Shown one piece after another: positions 1 through 7,496 of a stretch of 13,019 nucleotides of DNA. This stretch comes from Candidatus Brocadiia bacterium. GTDB taxonomy: Bacteria > Planctomycetota > MHYJ01 > WSZJ01. The stretch lies in NCBI GenBank assembly GCA_013360825.1, contig JABWAY010000092.1, forward strand, positions 1 through 13,019, read 5' to 3'. Position numbers and translations under genes: made by a program. How positions within the stretch are numbered: position 1 is the stretch's first letter; every line of letters begins with the position of its first letter. Below the pieces are notes generated by a model. It was not told the origin of the DNA. It saw only the letters and a list, made by a program, of their open reading frames with translations, and searched no databases.

Positions 1-83
1 GCCGGGAGATCCGGTTCGGGACCCACGCGCGCCATTCGAACGACGAGAACGTGGTGATCCTGCGCGCCCAGGTCGACTTCTGA
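1..83 (+). CDS. C-terminal end of a probable outer-membrane beta-barrel protein (5' partial)
   Basis: Only the last 26 complete codons lie in the window, read from base 3 and ending at TGA 81-83. The peptide ends in VVILRAQVDF, an alternating hydrophobic/polar strand with a terminal phenylalanine. That pattern is the usual C-terminal signal of outer-membrane barrels inserted by the BAM machinery. This suggests a porin-like protein, but no family can be named from so short a piece. The other two forward frames either hit a stop at once or give Arg/Pro-rich sequence without character. Its position just before the nitrate transporter genes would fit a porin supplying anions to the periplasm, but that is inference. 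It may equally be unrelated to the nar locus. Confidence 0.5.
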   Translation, partial: REIRFGTHARHSNDENVVILRAQVDF

Positions 84-103
84 GCCGGACGGCGGCGGAG
101 GCG

Positions 104-136
104 CTCCCCGGGACCTGATCGCGGATCCCCGGGGAG
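104..136. repeat. GC-rich inverted repeat between the upstream gene and narK
   Basis: A perfect 9-bp inverted repeat has arms CTCCCCGGG at 104-112 and CCCGGGGAG at 128-136, separated by 15 bases. It starts 20 bases after the stop of the upstream gene. It could act as a transcription terminator for that gene, but no T-run follows, so a Rho-independent terminator is not well supported. It could also be a 5' leader hairpin of the nar transcript. The rest of 84-247 is GC-rich. I saw no convincing -35/-10 pair and no TTGAT-N4-ATCAA FNR box. Confidence 0.35.
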
Positions 137-232
137 GCGGTCCCTCGGGGGGCGAGGCCGGTGCCGGGCCGGGAACGCGGGAGACCGAGCCCCGCGCAGC
201 GTGGCGGGCCGGGCGAAGACGAACAGATACGC

Positions 233-238
233 GAGGAG
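233..238 (+). promoter_or_regulatory. Ribosome binding site that fixes the first narK start
   Basis: GAGGAG lies 9 bases before ATG 248. The frame stays open further upstream to a GTG at 161. The extra 29 residues that start would give are Arg/Gly/Pro-rich and not conserved-looking, so this Shine-Dalgarno decides for the ATG. Confidence 0.7.
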
Positions 239-247
239 ACGGACACC

Positions 248-1534
248 ATGTCCATCCGGGAGAACATCAGGGGATTCCTGAAGGCGGGGCACCTGCCCAC
301 GCTTCTGACGTCGTTCCTGTACTTCGACTTCTGCTTCGCCATCTGGGTCCTGAACGGCGCGATGGCGCTGTTCATCGCTGAAGAATTCAAGCTGTCGCCG
401 TCGCAGAAGGGGTTCATGGTCGCGGTCCCGGTCTGGGCGGGGGCCCTGATGCGGTTCCCCCTCGGCATCCTGTCGCAGTACATCGGGCGCAAGAACGCGG
501 CGCTCCTGGAGATGGGGATCATCCTGGGATGCCTCTTCTTCGGCTGGCAGTTCGTCGGGAGCTACAACGACGTTCTCGGCATGGGGGTCGCCCTCGGGGT
601 CGCCGGAGCGAGCTTCGGCGTCGCCCTGTCGCTCGGTTCGGGCTCCTATCCGCCGAAGTACAAGGGCCTGGCCATGGGGATCGCTGGCGCCGGCAACAGC
701 GGCACGGTCCTGGCCCTCCTTCTGGCGCCCCCGATGGCCAAACTGTACGGCTGGAAGCAGGTCTACGGGTGGGCGATGGTCCCCATGCTGGTCGCGTTCC
801 TGCTCCTTTGGTTCTTCGCGAAGGAACCCTCGGACCGGGAGGCGAAGAAGAAGCTCGGGGAGTACGTGAAGATCCTCTGGAACCGCGACGCCTGGATTTT
901 CAACATCATCTACTCCGTCACGTTCGGCGGGTTCATTGGCCTGTCCAGCTTCCTGCCCGTCTTCTTCGGCGACCAGTACGGCATTCCCAAGTCCCAGGTC
1001 GGCCAGTACAGCGCGATCATCGTCATCGTCGCCTCCGTCCTGCGCATCGCCGGGGGCTGGCTCTCCGATCACCTGGGCGGCATCCGGCTTCTCTACTGGC
1101 TCTGCGGCGTCATCCTGGTCACGGTGGGCATGGCGGCGACGCTCCCGGCCAATCCCTGGGTCGCCGTGGCGGTCCTGGTCGTCACGTTCGCAGCCATGGG
1201 CGCCGGCAACGGCGCAGTCTTCCAGCTCGTCCCGCTGCGGTTCAAGGGTGACACCGCCGTCGCCTCCAGCCTCATCGGGGAAATCGGAGCCCTCGCCGGC
1301 GGCTTCCTGCCCTTCTTCATGGGCCTGGGAAAACAGCACACCGGCAGTTTCGCCCCGGGCTTCCTGGCAGGCGTCGCCCTGACCGGCGTGGCGCTCGTGT
1401 CGCTCTTCTTCGTCTCCCGCCAGTGGACGTCCACCTGGGTCGGGGCCCACGGGAAGGCCCGGGAATCCTCCGAGGAGCCCCGACTCCCGATGCAGGTCGC
1501 CGGGTCCGACGGCACGAAAGCTGCGAGGAGCTGA
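248..1534 (+). CDS. narK: NarK-family nitrate/nitrite transporter (NarK1-like, MFS)
   Basis: This is a 428-residue inner-membrane carrier of the major facilitator superfamily, nitrate/nitrite porter family, with about 12 membrane helices. The two arginines that bind nitrate in this family are visible: R69 in helix 2 (GALMRFPLG) and R266 in helix 8 (SVLRIAGG). Both nitrate signature motifs are present: GIAGAGNSG around N150 and GAGNGAVFQLVP around N321. The MFS loop motif follows R69 as LSQYIGRK, and its C-half counterpart is GWLSDHLGG. It lacks the N-terminal W-x-PED-x2-FW motif of E. coli NarK. It therefore looks like the NarK1 type, known in Paracoccus and Pseudomonas and usually described as a nitrate/proton symporter. 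The transport mode here is inferred. The next gene starts one base after its stop, so the two are surely cotranscribed. The polar C-terminal tail after about residue 395 is probably cytoplasmic. Confidence 0.93.
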   Translation: MSIRENIRGFLKAGHLPTLLTSFLYFDFCFAIWVLNGAMALFIAEEFKLSPSQKGFMVAVPVWAGALMRFPLGILSQYIGRKNAALLEMGIILGCLFFGWQFVGSYNDVLGMGVALGVAGASFGVALSLGSGSYPPKYKGLAMGIAGAGNSGTVLALLLAPPMAKLYGWKQVYGWAMVPMLVAFLLLWFFAKEPSDREAKKKLGEYVKILWNRDAWIFNIIYSVTFGGFIGLSSFLPVFFGDQYGIPKSQVGQYSAIIVIVASVLRIAGGWLSDHLGGIRLLYWLCGVILVTVGMAATLPANPWVAVAVLVVTFAAMGAGNGAVFQLVPLRFKGDTAVASSLIGEIGALAGGFLPFFMGLGKQHTGSFAPGFLAGVALTGVALVSLFFVSRQWTSTWVGAHGKARESSEEPRLPMQVAGSDGTKAARS

Positions 1535-1535
1535 G

Positions 1536-2933
1536 ATGGCGCGGATCGCGAGGTGGGAACCGGAGGATCGCCAGTTCTGGGAAACAGAAGGCCGATCGAG
1601 GGCCTGGCTGACCCTGGCGGTCACGACGTTCTCACTCATCGCTTCGTTCGGGACCTGGTTCGTGTTCAGCGCCGTCGCGGTGCGATTGCCGGCGATCGGC
1701 TTCAAGTTCACGTCGCTCCAGCTGTTCTGGCTCACGGCCATGCCCGGGCTCTCGGGCGGCACCCTGCGGCTGATCCACACCTTCCTGATTCCGATCTACG
1801 GAACGCGGCTCACCGTCACCACGGCGACCTTCCTCAAGCTCATCCCCATGCTCTGGCTGGGGTTCGCCGTCCAGAATCCGGAGACCCCGTTCGCCAGCTT
1901 CCTCGTCATCGCCTTCCTCTGCGGCATGGGCGGCGGCGACTTCTCCTCCTACATGCCCTCGACGTCCATGTTTTTCCCCAAGCGTCTCCAGGGGACGGCG
2001 ATGGGCCTTCAGGCGGGGATCGGGAATCTCGGCGTGAGTGTCGTCCAGTTCGTCACCCCCTGGATCATCGCGTTTCCGCTGCTCTCCGCCTTCGGCGGCT
2101 CCCAGGTGTTCACGAAGGGCGCCGTGAAGAAGGAGATCTGGCTTCAGAACGGGGCGCTCTGGTACGTCCCCTATCTGGTCCTGGCCGGCGTGCTCTGCGC
2201 GCTCCTGCTGCGCAGCCTTCCCAGGACGAAGCTGTCGGTGGGACAGATGGTCCGGAACATGACGGACAACAAGCACGCGTGGTTCTGCGTCGTCACCTAC
2301 ATCATGACGTTCGGCAGCTTCTCGGGGCTGGCGGCGGCCTTCCCCCTGATGATCAAGGTCATCTACGGGAATTTCCCGGGGGCTCCGGACCCGCTGAAGT
2401 ACGCCTTCCTGGGACCGCTGGTCGGCTCCGCCATCCGGTTCATCGGCGGGCCGCTCGCGGACCGTTTCGGCGGCAGCATCTGGACTCAGGTTTCGGGGCT
2501 GGGGCTGATCGGCGGGTGCCTGGCGCTGATCTTCGGCGGGTACCTGACCCCGACGTCGCTGGACCAGTTCAACGGATTCCTCGGGATCATGCTCTGGATG
2601 TTCCTGATGTCGGGGGTGGGGAATTTCGCCACCTTCCGCCAGTACCCGATCATCTTCGCGTTCGACCCCCGCCAGGGGGGCCAGATCCTCGGGTGGACGG
2701 GCGCCTGGGCCGCGTACGGCCCGCTGATCTTCTCCTCCCTGATCGGCGCCAGCATCTCCTCCTGCGGCTCCGCCAAGCCGTTCTTCTGGGGGGCTCTGGC
2801 GTTCTACGTCGTCGCGTCCGCCATCAACTGGTGGTTCTACACACGGATCAACGGGGAGCGGTACGACTTCGGCACGTGGAAGGGCACGTGGTGGGACAAG
2901 GCGAAAGCCACATGGCCGGCTCCGAAAGTCTGA
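1536..2933 (+). CDS. narK: NarK-family nitrate/nitrite antiporter (E. coli NarK/NarK2-like, MFS)
   Basis: This 465-residue transporter belongs to the same superfamily as its upstream neighbour but to a different branch. It begins with WEPEDRQFWE at residues 7-16, the N-terminal signature of E. coli NarK/NarU, followed by FSAVAVRLPAIGF. The nitrate-binding arginines are R78 (GTLRLIHTF, helix 2) and R301 (SAIRFIGG, helix 8). The signature motifs are GIGNLGVSV around N164 and GVGNFATFRQYP around N363. This type usually exchanges periplasmic nitrate for cytoplasmic nitrite during respiration. GAGGAG at 1525-1530, inside the end of the preceding gene, serves as ribosome binding site. Paracoccus carries NarK1 and NarK2 as one fused protein; here they are separate adjacent genes. 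The C-terminus is unusually Trp-rich and charged (about residues 432-465, ending WPAPKV). Confidence 0.93.
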   Translation: MARIARWEPEDRQFWETEGRSRAWLTLAVTTFSLIASFGTWFVFSAVAVRLPAIGFKFTSLQLFWLTAMPGLSGGTLRLIHTFLIPIYGTRLTVTTATFLKLIPMLWLGFAVQNPETPFASFLVIAFLCGMGGGDFSSYMPSTSMFFPKRLQGTAMGLQAGIGNLGVSVVQFVTPWIIAFPLLSAFGGSQVFTKGAVKKEIWLQNGALWYVPYLVLAGVLCALLLRSLPRTKLSVGQMVRNMTDNKHAWFCVVTYIMTFGSFSGLAAAFPLMIKVIYGNFPGAPDPLKYAFLGPLVGSAIRFIGGPLADRFGGSIWTQVSGLGLIGGCLALIFGGYLTPTSLDQFNGFLGIMLWMFLMSGVGNFATFRQYPIIFAFDPRQGGQILGWTGAWAAYGPLIFSSLIGASISSCGSAKPFFWGALAFYVVASAINWWFYTRINGERYDFGTWKGTWWDKAKATWPAPKV

Positions 2934-2950
2934 ACCATTCCGGCGTTCAT

Positions 2951-2958
2951 TGAGGTGA
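2951..2958 (+). promoter_or_regulatory. Ribosome binding site of the diheme cytochrome gene
   Basis: TGAGGTGA lies 5 bases before ATG 2964. A GTG at 2955 is in frame, but it sits inside this Shine-Dalgarno and adds only three residues, so the ATG is preferred. Confidence 0.6.
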
Positions 2959-2963
2959 CTCCG

Positions 2964-3827
2964 ATGCCGTCAGGCCGATCCTTCCCGTCGACAGTCCGCC
3001 GCTGCATCGCGCTGACCGCGCTGCTCGCCGCGGTCGCGTCCGCGCAGACGCCGGGCCCCCGCCAGGACTTCCGCCAGAACTGCGCGAGCTGCCACACGAT
3101 CGGCGGCGGCGCGCTGGCGGGACCGGACCTGAAAAATGTCTCGCAGCGGCAGAAGCGGGAATGGCTCGTCGGGTTCATCGTCGACCCGAACAAGGCGCTG
3201 GACTCCGGCGATCCCTACGCCCTCCAACTCCTCCGGGACGCCCGCGGCCAGCGCATGCCCGCCATCCCGCGGATGACCGAGGCCCGCGCCGCGGCGCTTC
3301 TCGACATGATCGAGGAGGAATCGAAGCTCGCGAAGTCGGAGTTCGTCGGGCTGCAGCTGATCGTCCGTCCGGTGCTGCCGCAGGACATCGCGGACGGCGC
3401 GGCGCTGTTCCGGGGGGACAAGCCGCTGCAGAAGGGCGGGACGGCGTGTCTCTCGTGTCACACGGTCGGAGGGCTGGCCGCGCTGGGCGGGGGGGTGCTG
3501 GGGCCGGACCTCACGCGGGTGTTCGAGCGGTACAAGGACTTCCGCACGCTCGGACAGTGGCTTTCCGCGCCGCCGACGGCGCAGATGAGCGCCGCGTTCA
3601 AGGACCACGCGCTCGAGCCGGAGGAGATCTTCGCGCTCGCCGCGTTCTTCGAGGACGCCGCCCGGCACCGCAGGGAGGACGATTCTCCTGCGCCGATGAT
3701 CCTGATTCTTCTCGGCCTCGGAGGGGCGGGGGTTCTCCTGGCCCTGTTCGAGTGTCTCTGGAAGAACCGCTTCCGGGCCGTGCGCGCGCCGCTCGCACAG
3801 GCTCCATTGATCGGAGACGAATCGTGA
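2964..3827 (+). CDS. Membrane-anchored diheme cytochrome c (NarC-like)
   Basis: This is a 287-residue exported cytochrome. A signal peptide (basic start, hydrophobic core at about residues 14-26) ends in ASA-Q, giving a likely cleavage after residue 27. Two CxxCH heme sites follow, CASCH at 40-44 and CLSCH at 162-166, each opening a class-I-like domain with GPDL shortly after the heme. Candidate methionine ligands are in GQRMPAIPRM and QMSAAF. A single C-terminal helix at about 245-266 anchors it in the inner membrane, with a short cytoplasmic tail. Its stop overlaps the narG start by 4 bases (GTGA), so it is translationally coupled to the reductase. Thermus nar operons begin with a diheme cytochrome, NarC, needed for the reductase to work. 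Nitrobacter nitrite oxidoreductase loci also carry a cytochrome c just before nxrA. Exact equivalence to either is not proven. Confidence 0.88.
   Translation: MPSGRSFPSTVRRCIALTALLAAVASAQTPGPRQDFRQNCASCHTIGGGALAGPDLKNVSQRQKREWLVGFIVDPNKALDSGDPYALQLLRDARGQRMPAIPRMTEARAAALLDMIEEESKLAKSEFVGLQLIVRPVLPQDIADGAALFRGDKPLQKGGTACLSCHTVGGLAALGGGVLGPDLTRVFERYKDFRTLGQWLSAPPTAQMSAAFKDHALEPEEIFALAAFFEDAARHRREDDSPAPMILILLGLGGAGVLLALFECLWKNRFRAVRAPLAQAPLIGDES
3485..3503 (+). other. Potential G-quadruplex motif in the cytochrome c gene
   Basis: Four G-tracts of three or more (3485-3487, 3489-3491, 3493-3495, 3500-3503) are separated by loops of 1, 1 and 4 bases on the coding strand. The middle two come from one run of seven Gs. 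They encode a Gly-rich stretch after the second heme site. Chance is likely in DNA this G-rich. Confidence 0.3.
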
Positions 3828-6800
3828 ACGGTAACGGCAACGGGAACGGGAAGAACTCCTGGATCGCCGACAAGTTCTCGGCGCAGTCCCGGGACTGGGA
3901 GGAGTTTTACAGGAACCGCTGGCAGCACGACAAGGTCGTGCGGAGCACGCACGGGGTGAACTGCACCGGCGGGTGCACCTGGCAGATCCATGTGAAGGAC
4001 GGGATCGTGACCTGGGAGATGCAGGGTCTCGACTATCCCGCCCTCGAGCACGGGCTGCCGGGGTACGAGCCGCGCGGCTGCCAGCGGGGGATCAGCTTCT
4101 CCTGGTATCTGTACAGCCCGCTGCGGGTGAAGTACCCGTACATGCGCGGGGCGCTGGTGGATCTGTGGACGGCGGCGAGGGCGGCGCACGAGGATCCGGT
4201 GGACGCGTGGGCGTCGCTGGTCGAGAACCCGGCGGCGCGCGCGCGCTGGCAGCGCGCCCGGGGCAAAGGCGGATTCCGGCGGAGTTCCTGGGCGACCGTG
4301 CTGGAGCTGATGGCGGCCGCGAACGTCTACACGATCAAGAAGCACGGGCCGGACCGCATCGCCGGCTTCTCGCCGATCCCGGCGATGTCGATGATCAGCT
4401 ACGCCGCCGGCGCACGCCTGATGCAGCTCATGGGCGGGATCTCGCTCTCCTTCTACGACTGGTACTGCGATCTGCCGAGCGCCTCCCCCGAGACCTGGGG
4501 GGAGCAGACCGACGTCCAGGAGTCCGCGGACTGGTACAACGCCAAGCTCCTGGCGGTGATGGGTTCCAACCTCAACATGACGCGGACGCCGGACTGCCAT
4601 TTCGCGGCCGAGGCGCGCCACAACGGGAGCAAGATGTACGTCTTCGCCCCCGATTTCAACCAGGTCGCGAAGTATGCCGACAAGTGGATCTCGGTGAACG
4701 CCGGCCAGGACGGGGCGTGGTGGATGGCCGTGAACCACATCCTGCTCAAGGAGTTCCACCACGAGCGCAAGGTCCCGTACTTCCTCGACTATGCCCGGCG
4801 CTTCACGGATTCGCCGTTCCTGGTCGAGCTGAAGGAGGAGAACGGGGTCTGGGAGGCGGGGCAGCTGCTGAGGGCGAACCGGCTGTCGCCGTACGAGAAG
4901 GTGGAGAACGGCGACTGGAAGTTCCTGTTCTGGGACGAGACGGCGAAGCGGCCGAAGATGCCGATGGGGAGTGTGGGGGACCGGTGGGCGCAGGCGGAGA
5001 AGGGGAAGTGGAACCTGCTGATGAAGGACGGGCTGGACGGGAGCGAGATTGCGCCGGCGCTGACGTTCCTGGAGGAGAGCGACGGGGTGGTGCAGGTGCG
5101 GCTGGACAATTTCGCGGAGGCGAAGAGTCTGCGTCGCGGGGTGCCGGTGAAGCGGCTGGTGACGGCGGACGGGAAGACGGTGACGGTGGCGACGGTGTAC
5201 GACTTGCTGATGGCGCAGTACGGGGTCGGGCGGGGGCTGGCGGGGGACTATCCCGCGAGCATGGACGACGAGAATGCGCCGTACACGCCGGCGTGGTCGG
5301 AGAAGTTCACGGGGATCGGGCGTGCGGACCTGGTGTCATTCGCGCGGGAGTGGGGGACAACGGCGGAGAAGACGAACGGGAAGTGCACGATCATCATCGG
5401 GGCGGGGATCAACCACTGGTACCACGCGAACCTGATGTACCGGGCGGGGATTCACGCGCTGCTGTTCTGCGGCTGCGTGGGGGTGAACGGCGGCGGGCTG
5501 GCGCACTACGTCGGGCAGGAGAAGCTGGCGCCGGGTGAGCCGTGGGGGGCGATCGCGTTCGGGAAGGACTGGTATCCGCCCTCGCGCCTGCAGAACGCGC
5601 CGAGCTGGCACTATGTCAACACCGACCAGTGGCGTTACGAGAAGTCGTTCCTCGACTACCACACGGTGCCGCCGAACCAGAAACCCGGCTCGCTGGCGTC
5701 TGGCCACACGATGGACGCGCAGGTGCGGGCGGTGCGCAACGGATGGCTGCCGTTCTACCCGCAGTTCGAGCGCAACACGCTGGAGCTGGTGAAGGAGGCG
5801 GAGGCGGCGGGGGCGAAGGACGAGGCCTCGATCGTCGCCTGGGTGGTGCGCCAGCTCAAAGAGCGGAAGCTGAAGTTCTCCGTGGAGGATCCCGACGCGC
5901 CGGCGAACTGGCCGCGGGTCTGGTACATCTGGCGCGGCAACGCGCTCATGTCGAGCAGCAAGGGGCACGAGTACTTCCTGCACCACTATCTGGGGACGCA
6001 CCACAACAACATCGCGACGGAGATCGCCGGGGATTCGGTGAAGGAGGTCGTCTGGCACGACAAGGCGCCGGAAGGAAAGATGGACCTGGTGGTCGATCTC
6101 AACTTCCGGATGGACACCTCGGCGCTCTACTCCGACATCGTCCTCCCCGCCGCCACGTGGTACGAGAAGGCGGACCTCAACTCGACCGACATGCACAGCT
6201 TCATCCACCCGCTGTCCGAAGCGGTGCCGCCGTGCTGGGAGTCGAAGAGCGACTGGCAGATCTTCAAGTCCATCGCGGAGGTGTTCTCCAGGCTGGCGGC
6301 GAAGCATTTCCCGGGGAAGGTGAAGGACCTGGTGGCGCTTCCGCTGGCGCACGATTCCGCGGCGGAGATCGCGCAGCCGGCGATGAAGGACTGGATCACG
6401 GGCGAGATCGAGGCGATTCCCGGCAAGACGATGCCCGGTCTCAAGATCGTCGAGCGCGACTACGCGAATCTCTACCGGCAGTACATCTCGTTCGGTCCCG
6501 CGGCGCGCGCCGGGGGGCTGGGGGCCCACGGGACGAAGTACGCGATCGACGATGCGTATGACGAGATGGTGAAGACCCGTCCCGCGGTCACGTGGGGCGG
6601 GAAGACGTATCCCTCGCTGGCGAAGGACGTGGAGGTCTGCAACGTCATCCTGGAGCTCGCCACGGTGACCAACGGCGAGATGGCCTGGCGCTCGTACAAG
6701 AACATGGAGGAGCGCACCGGCCTCCCGCTCGTGCACCTCGTCGAGAAGAACCGGGGAGTGCGGGTGGACTATGCGGGGCTGCAGAAAGGGCCGCACCGGT

Positions 6801-7483
6801 TCATCAACAGCCCGATGTGGTCGGGGCTGATCGAGAACGGCCGGCCCTACTCGCCGTTCACGTACAACAAGGAGGCGCTCGTCCCCTGGCGGACGCTGAC
6901 CGGGCGGCAGCACCTCTACCTCGATCACCCCGGGTACATCCAGTTCGGCGAGCACCTGCCGACGTACAAGCCGAAGCCGGCGCCCGTCCACTACGCCGAC
7001 CTGCGGGTGAGCGTCGAGGCCGGGCCGACGAAGATGCTCAACTACCTCACACCGCACGGGAAGTGGCACATCCACTCGACGTACGGGGACAACCACCGCA
7101 TGTCGACCCTCTCCCGCGGGGTCGAACCCTTCTGGATGAACCACAAGGACGCCGAGGACATCGGCGTCGTGGATAACGACTGGGTCGAGGTCTACAACGA
7201 CCACGGGGTCGTCGTGACGCGGGCGGCGGTGAGCGCGCGCATCCCCCGGGGGATCTGCATCATCTATCACTCACCGGAGCGCACGCTCTCGGTGCCGAAG
7301 TCCCCGATGCGGGGGAACCGGCGCGCGGGCGGGCACAACAGCCTGACGCGGACCCGCCTCAAGCCGAACCTCATGATCGGCGGGTACGGCCAGTTCACCT
7401 ATCACTTCAATTATTGGGGCCCGATCGGCTGCAACCGCGACACCCACATCCTGGTTCGAAAGCTTCCGAAGCTCCTCTGGTAA
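3824..7483 (+). CDS. narG: Respiratory nitrate reductase alpha subunit NarG
   Basis: This 1219-residue molybdopterin catalytic subunit (E. coli NarG is 1247) reduces nitrate to nitrite on the cytoplasmic face. WQHDKVVRSTHGVNCTGGC is nearly identical to E. coli. The FS0 cluster ligands H43, C47, C51 and C86 keep the H-x3-C-x3-C-x34-C spacing. The molybdenum ligand is D216 in YCDLPSASPETWGEQTDV. GAGINHWYHAN and CGCVGVNGGG are further NarG hallmarks. The N-terminus has no twin-arginine motif, so this is the cytoplasm-facing form, not the exported archaeal/Nxr-periplasmic form. The start is GTG 3824, overlapping the cytochrome stop, with GGAG at 3813-3816; no ATG exists nearby in frame. Residues 2-9 are an Asn-Gly repeat. 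NxrA of Nitrobacter-type nitrite oxidisers belongs to the same branch, so the direction of the reaction is inferred from the narK and NarI context. Confidence 0.97.
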   Translation: MNGNGNGNGKNSWIADKFSAQSRDWEEFYRNRWQHDKVVRSTHGVNCTGGCTWQIHVKDGIVTWEMQGLDYPALEHGLPGYEPRGCQRGISFSWYLYSPLRVKYPYMRGALVDLWTAARAAHEDPVDAWASLVENPAARARWQRARGKGGFRRSSWATVLELMAAANVYTIKKHGPDRIAGFSPIPAMSMISYAAGARLMQLMGGISLSFYDWYCDLPSASPETWGEQTDVQESADWYNAKLLAVMGSNLNMTRTPDCHFAAEARHNGSKMYVFAPDFNQVAKYADKWISVNAGQDGAWWMAVNHILLKEFHHERKVPYFLDYARRFTDSPFLVELKEENGVWEAGQLLRANRLSPYEKVENGDWKFLFWDETAKRPKMPMGSVGDRWAQAEKGKWNLLMKDGLDGSEIAPALTFLEESDGVVQVRLDNFAEAKSLRRGVPVKRLVTADGKTVTVATVYDLLMAQYGVGRGLAGDYPASMDDENAPYTPAWSEKFTGIGRADLVSFAREWGTTAEKTNGKCTIIIGAGINHWYHANLMYRAGIHALLFCGCVGVNGGGLAHYVGQEKLAPGEPWGAIAFGKDWYPPSRLQNAPSWHYVNTDQWRYEKSFLDYHTVPPNQKPGSLASGHTMDAQVRAVRNGWLPFYPQFERNTLELVKEAEAAGAKDEASIVAWVVRQLKERKLKFSVEDPDAPANWPRVWYIWRGNALMSSSKGHEYFLHHYLGTHHNNIATEIAGDSVKEVVWHDKAPEGKMDLVVDLNFRMDTSALYSDIVLPAATWYEKADLNSTDMHSFIHPLSEAVPPCWESKSDWQIFKSIAEVFSRLAAKHFPGKVKDLVALPLAHDSAAEIAQPAMKDWITGEIEAIPGKTMPGLKIVERDYANLYRQYISFGPAARAGGLGAHGTKYAIDDAYDEMVKTRPAVTWGGKTYPSLAKDVEVCNVILELATVTNGEMAWRSYKNMEERTGLPLVHLVEKNRGVRVDYAGLQKGPHRFINSPMWSGLIENGRPYSPFTYNKEALVPWRTLTGRQHLYLDHPGYIQFGEHLPTYKPKPAPVHYADLRVSVEAGPTKMLNYLTPHGKWHIHSTYGDNHRMSTLSRGVEPFWMNHKDAEDIGVVDNDWVEVYNDHGVVVTRAAVSARIPRGICIIYHSPERTLSVPKSPMRGNRRAGGHNSLTRTRLKPNLMIGGYGQFTYHFNYWGPIGCNRDTHILVRKLPKLLW
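3827..3850 (+). repeat. Four tandem hexanucleotide units at the start of narG
   Basis: Four copies of AACGGN follow the GTG start codon directly and encode (Asn-Gly)4. The units differ only in the wobble base. Gain or loss of a unit would keep the frame and change the length of the N-terminal tail. The repeat also lies immediately after the stop codon of the overlapping cytochrome gene. Confidence 0.8.
5222..5246 (+). other. Potential G-quadruplex motif inside narG
   Basis: G-tracts at 5222-5225, 5228-5230, 5232-5236 and 5242-5246 are separated by loops of 2, 1 and 5 bases on the coding strand, fitting the standard four-tract pattern. They encode a Gly-rich segment (GVGRGLAG). The motif lies in a part of narG where codons favour third-position G, which may be enough to explain it. 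Confidence 0.4.
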
Positions 7484-7496
7484 CGGAGAACCTGCC

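Noticed and set aside
161..247. Upstream GTG start for the first narK
   Set aside because: It would add 29 Arg/Gly/Pro-rich residues before a normal NarK N-terminus. GAGGAG is well placed for ATG 248.
3161..3823. Possible N-terminal extension of NarG within the cytochrome gene
   Set aside because: The frame is open upstream but gives Arg/Gly/Ala-rich nonsense, while the overlapping frame encodes two clear CxxCH domains. GTG 3824 with GGAG fits NarG length and similarity.
3824..3960. Twin-arginine export signal on NarG
   Set aside because: The N-terminus is an Asn-Gly repeat followed by the usual cytoplasmic NarG sequence, with no RR-x-F-L motif or hydrophobic segment.
5336..7270. Long open frame (644 codons) on the minus strand opposite narG
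   Set aside because: Its product is Arg/His/Pro/Val-rich with no recognisable motif, and it lies fully antisense to an unmistakable NarG. It is a by-product of high GC3.
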